Positions 14,043-25,318 of a stretch of 64,000 nt of DNA are shown here, in pieces. Position 1 is the first letter of the stretch, and each line of letters opens with the position of its first letter. The stretch covers positions 23,205,703-23,269,702 of the forward strand of contig NC_045146.1 in the NCBI RefSeq assembly GCF_008831285.2, read 5' to 3'. The translations under genes and the position numbers were made by a program. The DNA is from Nymphaea colorata (taxonomy: Eukaryota > Streptophyta > Magnoliopsida > Nymphaeales > Nymphaeaceae). The notes beneath the pieces were generated by a model, which saw only the letters and a list, made by a program, of their open reading frames with translations, did not search any database and was not told where the DNA came from.

Positions 14043-14084
<42 letters not shown>
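14043..14084. repeat. (TA)n microsatellite
   Basis: About 20 AT/TA units followed by ATTAATTA sequence. Confidence 0.95.
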
Positions 14085-14088
<4 letters not shown>

Positions 14089-15359
14089 TACTTAATTAAT
14101 GGGAGTGACAAAAGTGTTCTTATTGCTCGCGTCCCTGAAAATGACCTCAGGTTGTCTACCTTCCAAGTTAACAATCTCCACTTCACTGGAAGAGGGAGAC
14201 CATCTTCCACAGAAAAGAAAGGTGACACGCAAGCAATGCTCACAACCTAGAAGTAATAAAAAGACAGTCTTCTATTTGATCTGTCTTACGTTTCCGATAG
14301 TACAAGGTTAATAAGTACTATGACTAGAATATTATAAGTGATAAGTTAGGCTTTGGTTTTAAATTGAAGTTTCCTTGTGAGTACGGATCCGTTACATTTC
14401 TATATACGAGCTAACTAAATTCATCCTTGAAAACTAAAATGCAACCCATTTCACTTGAAGTGTTGTCTGATCCGATCTTATATCCTTTCATCCACAACAT
14501 TCTAAGATCTTATAATACATGGGACGTTTTGTCTGATCAGGTCAATGTAACGATTAACTAATCGCATCCGCTATCCAACGAACTCATCTCCGTTCAAAAT
14601 CATGCACAGTAAATGATTAACTTCTTTACTGTTTGGAGGTTTTGGTGGTTCCACTGCACAAAGTTTAACTGGAATCCAGTTTTCATATGTTTGGCTGTAA
14701 GCTATCCGCAATATTTCCAATTTTTGTTCAGTGCCAGATATGGTGTTCCCAAACCATGACGAAATTCATCCTTGTGGTTAAGCAACAGGATTCTCCACGG
14801 GAAAGACGATGGTAATATGGGATAAGAGGAAGAGTTCCCCTCCTCAAAGCATTAGGATGAGAAAGAGGGGGGAGGATGTTTGAAGAAAAACCAATTAGGT
14901 GGGTCTGCTTAAGTCTCTGCAACTTGTCTGTCTAAAGATGAAAACAGAACAAAAAATATTTTCAGCAATGTCTTCTTTTTCATGCAAAAGTTAGTATGTA
15001 GCATCATTTTGCCAGTAGGAGAAGCATGATGGAAAATAATGGCTTGGGGTGTTGGGCAATCGAGCATTCTTCTGATGGGTGAGGCCCACTACCTAGAAAG
15101 GAGGCTGCCGGCATGCAGTAATTCTACCTAAGGCACGTAGAGTGCTTGATTCCCCGTGCTCTCATTTGCAGTTCGCTGTGGAGAAGTTAGACGGGAGGTG
15201 GGAAGGAAGAGAGAGATGGATGCGGTTCTTGGGAGTCAGAAGCTTTCCTAGATGATGGAGTGCAAACGAAGCTGCGTTTTGGCAGCCTTTTCTCTGCTTG
15301 CCAGCTTGGCTCTTCAGATATAGTGGGCCGAGCGCCATTCGAGGTCTTGAGTGCATTTC

Positions 15360-15368
15360 TATTTAAAT
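15360..15368 (+). promoter_or_regulatory. TATA box of the glycine-rich protein gene
   Basis: TATTTAAAT lies 86-94 bases before the ATG at 15454. Transcription would start near 15390, which places the in-frame ATG at 15367 upstream of the transcript and supports the later start. Confidence 0.6.
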
Positions 15369-15453
15369 GGGGAACCCCCTCCGTCTTTTCCCGCCATTGC
15401 TCTGTTATCATCCTCCTCTGTTTCACGGGCGGCTTCGCTTGCTCTTCTCTACG

Positions 15454-16650
15454 ATGGCCGGTGCGAGAATAGTATTCGTTGTGGCGTTTGCTGTGATTGG
15501 GCAACTGTGCAGCCTCACGTGCATTCTTGCCTCTGAGGAGGAGAGCTTGAATGGTGTAGGTCGTGGTGGCGGTGGTGGACTCCATGGCTTGAACGTTAAG
15601 AATGAGAGTGGCATCGGGTTTTCATCACAGGTAAGCGGCACCGTGGGCAATGGTGAGCGGAAGCAAATTAACGTTGCAGACTCGAAAAACGGGTTCTCAA
15701 GTGGTGGCGGTGGCGGTGGCGGCGGTGGCAGTGGTGGTGGTGGTGGAGGTGGAGGCGGAGGTGGAGGAGGAGGTCCAAAAGGAAGTGGCTGTAGAAGTGG
15801 AAGCGGTGGTGGAGGAGGCGGTGGAGGCGGGAAGGGAGGTGGCAGTGGGGGTGGAAAGGGAAGTGGTTGTGGTGGAAGTGGAAGTGGCAGTGGGGAAGGA
15901 GATGGAAAAGGAGGAGGAGGTGGTGGTGGTGGTGGAGGAGGAGGAGGTGGTGGTGGTGGTGGAGGAAAATCTGGAGGCGGAGGTGGCGGCAGAGGTGGAA
16001 GTGGAGGTGGAGGAAAATCTGGAGGCGGAGGTGGCGGCAGAGGTGGAAGTGGAGGTGGTGCCTGTGGATGCGGATACGGGTGGGGATGGGGATGGGGATG
16101 GGGAGGTGGCGGCGGTGGTGGGGGAGAAGGAGGAGGTGGTGGTGGTGGTGGTGGTGGTGGTAGTAGTAGTAGTGGTTGTGGCGGCGGTGGGGGAGGCGGA
16201 GGAGGGAAGCGGACCTCTGGGGGAGGGTCTGTTGGTGGGTCAAACTACCTTACAGCTGCAAATTTAGGCCCTCGTCAGAGGAGATACGGTAGGAGGCTTG
16301 CTATAGGAGAGTATGCACACTGCATGGGCGTTGGTGCATGCAGGGGCATGACCTTGATGTGTCCTGCCTTCTGCGACGGTTACTGTGCTTATGATTGTGA
16401 TAACATGTGTAGGGCCCTCTGCATCCCCGACCAGGTGCATTTTCCCCTTCACCAACAGTTCTCAGTTTCCTTTTTTACTGCCCTTACTTAGAACTCCATA
16501 TAAGTTTAACCTGGATATAACTACAACGAAGTAAGAAGATCCTGGTTTTAATCTGTTGGTTTCTTTTCATTGTTAATAGGGCAACAACATTTATTATAAA
16601 TCTTTAGTTGCATGGTAATGACAATTTGTTCATGAAACTTGCAGGCTTGA
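15454..16650 (+). CDS. Secreted glycine-rich protein with an eight-cysteine C-terminal domain
   Basis: Proposed CDS is join(15454..16434, 16645..16650), 328 aa. The ATG at 15454 begins a clear signal peptide (MAGARIVFVVAFAVIG, cleavage likely after CILA near residue 27); the ATG at 15367 would bury it and lies at the TATA box. Residues about 86-255 are almost pure glycine with Ser, Lys and Arg, encoded by GGT/GGA/GGC triplets. A dibasic-rich linker (RQRRYGRRL) leads to a tail with Cys spacing C-x5-C-x6-C-x3-C-x3-C-x3-C-x3-C-x3-C. The intron donor follows the codon for Gln at 16434, and the acceptor AG at 16643-16644 leaves only Ala plus stop in exon 2. Without splicing the frame would read on to 16491. 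A cell-wall or apoplastic structural role is the usual inference for such proteins; the tail family is not one I can name with confidence. AATAAA at 16829 is a plausible poly(A) signal. Confidence 0.82.
15700..16200. repeat. GGN trinucleotide-rich low-complexity tract (coding)
   Basis: Dense GGT/GGA/GGC triplets encode the polyglycine region. A unit of about 57 bp (AAATCTGGAGGCGGAGGTGG...) is duplicated in tandem around 15965-16058. Open frames in the other registers here (poly-Val/Glu, poly-Trp/Arg, poly-His) are artefacts of the composition. Confidence 0.9.
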
Positions 16651-16828
16651 AAACTAGAATAATGGAGTCGGAAGCAAAGATTTTTTCTACTGTGCCAACA
16701 AGCGTTCATCTTGTGGATGTAAACCATCTCCTTGAATTGTTTGGACCAGTCTAGGATTTCTTGACGGCTTGTGACAGTAGGACCTAAGAGTGCCCTGTTG
16801 GAGTATCGTGTTTCTCATCATGATTTGA

Positions 16829-16834
16829 AATAAA
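16829..16834 (+). terminator. Candidate poly(A) signal of the glycine-rich protein gene
   Basis: AATAAA lies about 180 bases after the spliced stop codon, in T-rich sequence. It is the first canonical hexamer downstream. Confidence 0.5.
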
Positions 16835-16969
16835 AGAATTTGTGTCTGCCTAAAAAGGGGTCTGCAGTTTCGATTCTGAAGATATGTGGGTGGTTTTTTA
16901 TTTGCTTTGAGAAGATTTTGAGGTGAATGAAGGTTCAACTTTTTATTGTGAGTAACTGAGTTTGTCAAA

Positions 16970-19780
16970 AAATATGGATTTCGGTTAATGTCTGCAAAAC
17001 TTTATATGTGAAAAACATGAAATAACAAGAGCATCAGTAGAAGCTTCTGCAACTCCAAACCTGATATGGAGAGAAATTTGAATGAGATTACACGGTATAG
17101 CTGGCCGGTTATTCGAGATGGATATATATATATTATATACTAGAAATCTGATTTCTGTACTCAAGCCCAGATCTAGATTTTTAAGGCTGAACTAATTAGA
17201 TGATTCCGTGATAAACTCTCACATCGGCATCTGAACTGGATCTGACCTACTTACATCGCTTGCCTTAGAAAGTGCTTCTCTAGCCCAGACCACCAAAATT
17301 TGACAGTTCACAACTTACAAGGCTGTGCCAAGCATATTTAGAAGGTGCGACATTCATGTTTTAACAAGTTGCATATCACAGCTCCAGCAGTCCAGCTAGA
17401 GCACCCGCTGTATATAGAAAGTTTCATACTCCATCAAATGAATTCTAAGCTTCCATACGAGGCCAAGATTTATAATGGGTTCCAGAGATTTATTTGTCTT
17501 TTGAAACAGAGCGGTTTAGGAAAAAATGGATGTCCAACATGCAAAACTAGGGAGGAGTAAGTACAATATACCCAATACTTGAAAGGAGCAAACCGGAATT
17601 GGGTGACCTTTCGTCATGGACCTCCTCCTCATATAGATTACAATACTTCTGTAGATTCATTTGCACTTGTACATCTCAGCATAATAACTAATGAAGATCA
17701 TCAATTTCTTCAATTAAATAATCCTATACTTGAAGCATTCTGGCCTGCTAAAGTAATCATTTTCTGTTAAAAAACAGAGTATCGGCACCATTTCTAGGAA
17801 AAACACCGGAATATATGTGTGATGACACACCGCCATTAATATTATGTTTGTTGTACGTGGAATTGTTAATTCCTTGCACCTGTTCGTCTGAAAAAAATTG
17901 CATTCATCTACACGACTATATCAGGCAGCCGTTAACAGAAAATCTCCCAGGAGTTCACTTGCCCAACTTGTCAATCTCATGCCAGTGAATTGCTTCAGTT
18001 ATTATCCTCTTAAATTAGATAAGTCGCTGAAAATAAATCAAAGGCTTTCTCGGTTTATTTTTTGACTTTGACATTTTTCTGTCGACCTCAACTATAACCT
18101 GAACAACGAAATTAGTGGACTGAAACAGAGAACAGAAAAATTCTATGTGCAAGAAGTTGTGGATGCTAAGGCTGCTGTTCACTGTTTCATGCTATCATTT
18201 TCCCTTTGTCATAGTACGACCTTCTCGTTTGTGGCTTAAATTTTGCTACACGCTCACTTTTTTTTTTCCAATATTTCGAGAATGGCAAACCAAATTTTGG
18301 GTGGGAAACGACCAGCCACTCCATACCTAGCCGGTTCTGCAACTGTGAAATTTAAAGGTAGTCCCTTAGACACTAACAACCTTCACCCGAGAATTTTGCT
18401 TAACAGGCGACAACGAGGTTTGAACCCATGACAATTTTATGCAACGTGCAGATTGACCACTTGAAGCATCTGCAATGTTATTGAGAATTACTGTTTGAAA
18501 AGTTCCACACGAAAATTTTTTCTTTTACCTGTACGACACATTAGATTGTTTTCCGAGAGAAAGAGAGAACTTTGAACATGTGAAAGGAACTTTCGTGTGA
18601 GAAACAGTTGTTCTCTTGTGATGGAAGTTTCAATTGCCGGGGGCCTTTTACACCTACCTAACCCAGTAACCCTCCTCTGATTCGTCACTCTTCTGGTCCT
18701 TATCTTTCAACCTTTGTTTGCCAATAATGCATTAATATTCAATGTGTAATCTGCACCTTTTCTTTAAAATCAAGATAACGAACTAGTAAATTTCATCACT
18801 GTCAACATGCTGATTCAAGCATGGGTGTAACTAATTTAGTCTCGTAATTAGTCCACTTTCAGATTAAATAATTCATGGTGCTGGATCAGATATGCCTTCT
18901 TCCAGTTCAATAGCAAATAAACGCATCAGCACTGTGATGACGCTTCTGGTGGCTGAATCGGAAGGAAAATTAGCGCTTCTAGAAGGCCATAGTTTTCATG
19001 ATGGAATTATTTTTCTGATCATAATTTCACCAGACATGGCACAAGCACTTAAACTAGAGGGCCGAGTCGAGGGACGGCTAGTCGCCTACTCTTGATTTAC
19101 ATCAGGCCATTCAGTTTATCTATGAAGAGAGAGAGAGAAAGCATTGACCATGAGTGCAACTATGGATCCTGGAAGGAAACAAGATGAAAAGTAGGCCAAC
19201 ATGACGACGTTGTGGGATACTGGTGACCCTTTCAAGCTGTTATTTCAACATCAATTGGGGAACCCCTGTAAGATAACTTCTGTCAATATTTTGGTTCTAG
19301 ATTGTTCATACACTTTACTTGCACGAATTCTTCAAACTAAATCAATTTTCTGAAGACCTAATAAACTTACGAGAACATGAACGAAGTTCCTTGTCAAGGA
19401 GGGTGCAAGTTGTAGTTCGGCGCGGACCTGGTTCTTGTGTTAATACACCAGGGCAAGCTTCTGTTTATGTGGAAATAGAAGTTTATGGGTTGCCTTTCGT
19501 AGATTTTTGGTGCATGTACAAGCACATCATAACCTTTTGGGAGATTGGATTGGCATGATATAATGCAAACACTTGCTGATCATATTCATAAAACAAAACG
19601 CTGGAAACACTAATTCTGCAGAACAAAATCTTAACAAATATATATCCTTTCTACTCCTGTTGTGCCATGCTACTGACACGGGAAATTCTACAGTCATGCA
19701 GTTCTAGCAGGTGGCACTTCCGCATCAAGTTATACAGAAGCTTTCTCAAGCACCTCTTTACCATTACAAAGGACCAGCTA
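16970..19780. other. Spacer without supportable genes
   Basis: AT-rich sequence between the glycine-rich protein gene and the convergent LysM kinase gene. Open frames are short and show no domain. A short phrase at 18413-18432 (GAGGTTTGAACCCATGAC) resembles sequence often seen in plant repeats but is not part of a tRNA fold I can draw. Confidence 0.45.
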
Positions 19781-19788
19781 TTATCTCC

Positions 19789-21722
19789 TTACCTTCCACT
19801 AGTATCAAAAGATATTTCCAATCTTTGTGAAGGTGAATCCAAACACAATTCCTCAGCCTTAGACAGCATATAAACTATATCTCCCATGCCGGGCCTTGCT
19901 GATGCTTCCTTCTGTATGCAGGCCATAGCAATAGCCACAACACTCATCACACTCTTCATGGAGCAAGCGCCACTCTCCATTAGGGAACCATCCAACCATG
20001 TCCTTACTATCTCCTCTCTATCAGTATCACCATTGTCCAACATCCCCTGTATCTCCATCCACAGCAGCTTCCCACCTTCTCCAACCGCAAGACGGCCGGA
20101 GACCAGCTCCAGCAGCACCACACCGAAGGCAAATACATCCATCTTCGTCGTCACTACACCATCCAACAGATATTCTGGCGCCATGTAACCTTGAGTCCCA
20201 ACAATGTGTCTTGTGATCGCATTGCAACCAGACTTGGCTAAGCCGAAATTGGCAATCTTGGCCCTCATGTTTCTGTCGAGCAGTATGTTGCTGCTCTTGA
20301 CATCCTTGTGGACAACACTCGGTTGAGTGTGCTCATGGATGTAATTGAGGCCACTAGCAACATCTACAGCAATCTGAACTCTGGTTTTCCAGTTGAATAG
20401 CTTCCTGGTTTGAAGCCATGAGTAGAGAGATCCATTCTCCACATACTCATAGATCAAGTAGCATTCACCTTCTGAAGCATCAATGCAGAACCCGTCCAAC
20501 CTCACCAGGTTGCTGTGATTTACCTTCTGCAGGATCCTGAGCTCCTCTGAGACGTCAGATTTCATCTTCTTCACGGCAAACACTTCGTCACCGATGGTGG
20601 CCTTGTACACATGGCCTTTGATTAAAGAATCCGGATGAAAATCACTTGTGGCGTTGCGAAGGTCTTGAAGAGAGTAGAGGTTATATTTGTCTAGACATTG
20701 TGAGATATCTGCAAGGAAATCTTTATTGGAAACGAGGGGCTTGAGATGGTGATTAACAGAGGAGTAGGCACGTCCATCCTCTGCGTAGGAAGAGAACGCC
20801 ATGGATCCCCTTTTCCCAATTTTGGATTCCTCGGTCTTTTTTCTCCGCATCCAGACCACACAAAACAGAACAACAAAGAGTATCAAGAGGATGCCGCAGA
20901 CACCCAGCAAGACGGAGAGGACTACAACAAGACCGCTATTCCTTTTTGAAGAGGAATTCCCTGGTGGAACCTGCGAAGGACTAGAGGGTGAAAGGGCCGG
21001 ACCAGATGGGGAGTCGGCTGAGAGAATTGAGGAAATTGAGAAACTGGAACTAAGATGGTATCGTAAGGAACAAGTTTAGACAGTCCACCATTTACCGAGA
21101 TGATGTCCTGAACACTTGAATTGAACATGGTGGCTACGGAACGAAGCGTGTCGCCAGCCTCGACAACGTAAGTGATTAGGGAATTCAGACCTTTTCGCAA
21201 CTGGCTCGGCGTCGGGCACCGGCATCGGATGGGGAAGACGACCATGACGCCGATGTCGAGGTTAGTAGGGATGAGGGTGGGGTTTGCTGCTTCAACTGCC
21301 TGGTACGTAGTGAGGTTTCCAAAGGAAACGGTGGAGACCAAGTAGAAGGTGTCCCCCCCTTTGATCTGGTAGGTGATGTTGGCCTGAGAAAGGTTGCCCA
21401 TGCAATCACAGTTGATGGGGATGAGAAGTTTCTGGCCATCCACAAGGGGAGATGTCTCAGAAGAGAGGTTGCTGGCCTGTTTGATGGATAGCATGCTAAC
21501 ACCAAAGAGATCACTTATGGCTGAGAGATTGGCAAAAAGAGGGGATTGAGCTCTGTAGAAGGCCATGGTCTGGCATGGTTGCCGGTTAGATTGATTGGGG
21601 CAGGTGTAGCCTATGATGGAGGAGATATTTTCCGTGGGTGTCTGAGACTGGGAGGGTTGTGGGAAGAGAGAAACAAGGAAGAAAGTGACGGGGAGGGAGA
21701 GGCACAGAAGAGAGCGGCCCAT
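19789..21722 (-). pseudogene. LYK4/LYK5-type LysM receptor-like (pseudo)kinase, frameshifted
   Basis: From the ATG at 21722: signal peptide (MGRSLLCLSLPVTFFLVSLF), an ectodomain with CDC and CRC (Cys-x-Cys) motifs separating three LysM regions, ending near residue 230. A Ser/Pro juxtamembrane, one transmembrane helix (GILLILFVVLFCVVWMRRKK) and a kinase-like domain down to the TAA at 19789 follow, but in another frame. The two frames overlap between about 20922 and 21074, and no intron of plausible length reconciles them without deleting the third LysM. The simplest reading is a one-base loss (or two-base gain) near 21010-21040. The kinase part has a degenerate Gly-loop, keeps HKD, and has NFG instead of DFG, as in catalytically weak LYK4/LYK5 co-receptors for chitin. 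As assembled it would make a truncated, secreted LysM protein. A sequencing error is the main alternative; if so, this is an intact single-exon gene. Confidence 0.8.
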
Positions 21723-21758
21723 CCTGCTACTGCCTGCTAGTCACCGCTTTCTTTTGTC

Positions 21759-21766
21759 TATATATA
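21759..21766 (-). promoter_or_regulatory. Candidate TATA box of the LysM kinase gene
   Basis: TATATATA on the minus strand lies 37-44 bases before the ATG at 21722, so the leader would be very short if this box is used. A second TATAAAC-like element lies just upstream at about 21768-21774. Confidence 0.45.
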
Positions 21767-21799
21767 AGTTTATAACATCGTCAGATCCATCGCTTTTGG

Positions 21800-23940
21800 G
21801 TTTTAAAAGGTTTTTTCTGTATAATACGACGACTTGTTTTTCGAGACGACTTGTTTTGTTCGAAAAAAAAAAAAGCAAAAAAAAGGGTAATCATTTTGAA
21901 AAATTAATAAAACACTAAAAATTAAGAAATTAATAAAAACATATTGCTTTCGAATCTAAGCTCATCTTTGGACAATTTATCTAGTTCTTAAAATGCAAAA
22001 ATATTTCTTAATTATTATTTGATGTGCTTGTAAAGCCAACATGAACTGAACACCTGTTTTACGTTTGGCATGTTGTTTCCACCATTCACTCAACATTAGA
22101 TTGATTCATGAATTTAGATTCCCATACCGATCAACCATTCTCTTACTAAATTATCCCATCTTTCTTACATTGTCATGAGTTTTATAATTGCGAAAGAAGA
22201 TTGAATGTCTGTTTCCAATCCTTAATAAACGATCTGTGATTCCAACTCCCTTGAACAATATGAATTTCGGCTCAACCCCACTCCAGTTGAGATTAATTAA
22301 ACTAATTACAAAATACAAACAGATGCTGAAAAATCAGCACCAGACAAGAAAAAGTTACCTCCCCAGATGCATCAGAAATCAAGGTAGGCACACGCAGTCC
22401 CCAAATTCTCTTCGTCGCGGCTGAAGGCAATCCAAGACTCCAAGTTTCAATGGTTTTCCCCCAAATCAAAACTGCTAATGCAGCCTCTTCCCCATCCCAA
22501 AACTCGTTTTTCTTTCAACTCTACAATACAATTGTCTCCAAAAAAAAAACGAGGGTTTCCTTCTTCCTGTTTTGGCATTAAAACATTTGCATTTTACTCT
22601 CATGCGACCGTTTACAAAAAATGTCAAACGAACTATAAATAAGATTTGAAAATTTCGCGTCTTCTGTACTGTGCCGGTTTTTTTTTAGAAAAATGAAATA
22701 TTTTTACAGTTTTATTGTTAAAAAATATTCCACGTGTCTTTTTAAAAAAAGGATGCAATATATAATATGTATATAGATCAGAAGAGTTGGTAAAAGGAGG
22801 AAATGACAGGTATCTTACAGAAAGAAAGAGAAAAAAAGATTTTAAAAATACCATCTTACGGAAAAATACAAATTCATTAACAAAATTGAGTGACTAAGAC
22901 ATATAAGACTGAATCCTTCTCCTTGGGGATCACCATCTCCTACCAACTTCACAATTATTTCAGAGTAAGGGACCACAATTAATGCAGTACTTTTCTTTAG
23001 TTGGTGAAGTTATTTATTTCCATTAGCCGGTCAATACGGCTTGACTTAAGAAGCATGACTTTTGCTGTAAACATCTTGACTTAAAAAGGCAACAAAATTA
23101 TTGTTAAGCTGAAGCATTACACCATTAATGTCCTTTTCCCCCCCAGTTTTCCTTCTTTTCTTGGAAAAAAGAAAGAAAAATTATTTGCATATTTTTAAAT
23201 ATTTATTTAGTAAAAACTAGCTTTGCATACAAGACGAAGACCATACTTTTATGTTCTTTTAAGTTTCTGGTTTTCTTCAGAACTTGGGTCTTTCGTGTCC
23301 TAGAAGTTGAATTTTCATTCATGAGTTTTTTTTCAACACGCAAGTTGCTGAACTAAGTAACAACTAATCAACATGTACATTAATCCAGAATAAAAACGTA
23401 AACATCATTGCAGGATAATTCATGCAAGTAGAGATGTATGGGGCAGTAAAAGGTTTGAAAATAAACAGTTTCCACCCAATGTCATCGATTAAGTCTCAAC
23501 ATTCCTTCAAATCGTTTGCTCTCCTTCATTCTCAATTAGAGCACACTCTGCTCTCATACCCATTCGCTTTCAAGCTTCGACCTTCGCTCTCCTCGCACTA
23601 GTAGCAGCCACAGATCCATTGGCCTCGTTGTCGTCGTTGTCACATGTCTTTCTTCCTCCCATGATCTTCCCATGACAACCGTTGTCTTCCTCTATCACTA
23701 CACAGACACAGTTATTTAGAGTGTCAATAAATCCGATTTTGATCCAACATTCCACCAAACCATATATATATATAAAAAAAGAAAGATAATAGAAAACAAA
23801 TTTTGACATCCGATTAAGAATTCGGATATAAGAAATGACATCACCCAACCACCATCCCTGTCGACAGCCATATATTGACCATTTCCTTTCTGTTACCTTT
23901 CCAATTCTCCGATCTGTAAGCTTCCTTGCAGCTCTGCCAG
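21800..23940. other. AT-rich spacer
   Basis: Contains A/T homopolymers and no convincing gene. The minus-strand open frame at 23570-24025 is largely LINE remnant at its 5' end (see next entry) and otherwise unrecognised. Confidence 0.45.
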
Positions 23941-23949
23941 ATAGATAGT

Positions 23950-24462
23950 TCTGGGAAAAGTTCTGGTGAAGTCTTACCGCCAAGCCCCATTGATCAATTG
24001 GTTTCTTCCCCACCATAGTTGCCAACAGACTGTCAAAGATGCCCCCCTAGCAGACCAACAGCCAGTGGGGTTTTGAACTTCACCTTCATCCAAGTTTTAT
24101 CACTAGATTCCATACTAGAGAGGATACCTTGCGATTTGGCATGATGTGGCAATTACTTTCCTCTCCTCCATCGCCTGCGAAGACTGCATATGTTTGCCAG
24201 GCAGACACCATATTTTTTGAGGCCGTCTAAGTGGGTACTAGTTTTCACAAGGCTACAAACAAAAACCAACTTGTTCTAGGAGGAACCTTGCTAGACCAGA
24301 TATCTGCTCTCCAATTTCCGTCTATGGCTGTAAGCCTTGTAGCTTCATAGATATCTCCTGCTCTAAAGGACTTGGTCTCTCTAGAATCCCACACATTCTC
24401 GTCTCTACTGTCATCGAGATGAAGACTGCATAAGGTGGATTTATCATGAATAGTTATGAATG
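23950..24462 (-). mobile_element. LINE (L1-type) remnant, zf-RVT and 3' part
   Basis: Read on the minus strand, 24411-24250 gives DENVWDSRETKSF, then a YEATR...NWRADIWSSKVPPRTSWF stretch. This is the plant LINE zf-RVT pattern (D..VW..S..G.F, W..IW....P....FF). After a frame change, LDGLKKYGVCLANICSL follows (T.D.L.+.G..L.N.C.LC pattern), then VWNLVIKLG. Stops and frameshifts are frequent, so the copy is old and dead. The reading stops abruptly at 24462, where the gypsy target duplication begins, and resumes at 35994. Confidence 0.65.
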
Positions 24463-24467
24463 CATTG
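24463..24467. repeat. Left target-site duplication CATTG
   Basis: CATTG immediately before the TG of the left LTR end is matched by CATTG immediately after the CA of the right LTR end. Five base pairs is the standard duplication for Ty3/gypsy integrases. Confidence 0.92.
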
Positions 24468-25318
24468 TGTAAAACCCACGACGTTAATCCTTCCGTTTTC
24501 TTTTGAAACTGCCCATTTTCATTATAAAAGGAATAATATGGAAAGAAGACGAATGATTTTCTAACTGAAAAGAATTAAAGGGATGAGAAAGGAAATCAAA
24601 AGGCCGTTTCCTTTCTTGTGAGAAACTGAAAAGAAAAAAACGGATGACAATTAAGAAGGCCTGTAGAGGGTTATTTAACCCCATGTTTCAGAAAATGATC
24701 ATTTCTTTTACTGCATTCACAGAGGAAAAAGCTCAACGGCAAAGACTTTGAGAGAAAGAGGGAGAAGGTGAGGAAGAGATCCTCATTTGTGCTGCTGGAA
24801 AGGAACAAGAAGCAAAAAGAGGTTGCTGTTGGAAATCAATCTCGATTAGAAGGTATGGGGATTTTCTACCATGATTGAAGCATGAAGCCATGTATTTTGA
24901 TTTCTTACGGATACATATATACTTAAAAGATGAATCCATGTATGGGAAGATTCAACTATGAATAGAGCATGAAGCCGTGTATTTCTGATTTCTTTTAGAA
25001 GCTATATCTATGTAGATCTATTTTTCTTGGTGCATGAAAATGAATATATGCATGAGTTGGAGTATGGGGATTTTCAGTTATGGATGAGACATGAAGTCTT
25101 GGTATTTTCTGCTGGATAGATATAATTATATTCATGTTATAATAGTGAATCTCTATATTTATATGCCTGGATGCTAGTCCACTGTGAGGTGTTTTTGATG
25201 CACAATGTGTTTAGTACAATGTTCTTAGCTAGAGGCATTTCTGATTTCTTAGAAACGAAGCATGCTAGATACAGATATGCAGTGGAAGGCATGAAACATC
25301 AGGTTATGTGTATTTTCA
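24468..25318 (+). repeat. Partial 5' LTR (bases 1-851), forward
   Basis: Matches 32990-33840 base for base except about four substitutions by eye. Identity ends after TGTGTATTTTCA, where antisense protease sequence begins. Confidence 0.93.

Larger units (their letters stand above)
4640..15300. other. Long gene-poor spacer
   Basis: About 10.7 kb without a supportable gene. Open frames are short, lack recognisable domains and are often built on microsatellites. Simple repeats are listed separately. A slightly GC-richer patch at 7600-7800 and a CT-rich patch at 12115-12160 are visible, but neither gives an identifiable product. No tRNA-like B box or rRNA segment was seen. Confidence 0.5.

Noticed and set aside
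15650..16267. Long frames on both strands over the glycine tract (poly-Val/Glu, poly-His, poly-Trp/Arg)
   Set aside because: They are other-register readings of GGN repeats with extreme composition and no start context or domain.
18410..18440. Possible tRNA B box (GGTTTGAACCC-like)
   Set aside because: No A box, acceptor stem or cloverleaf could be drawn around it.
20922..21110. A small intron to reconcile the two LysM-kinase frames
   Set aside because: The only GT-AG choices are about 35 bases, too short for plants, or remove conserved third-LysM sequence. The relatives I know are intronless here.
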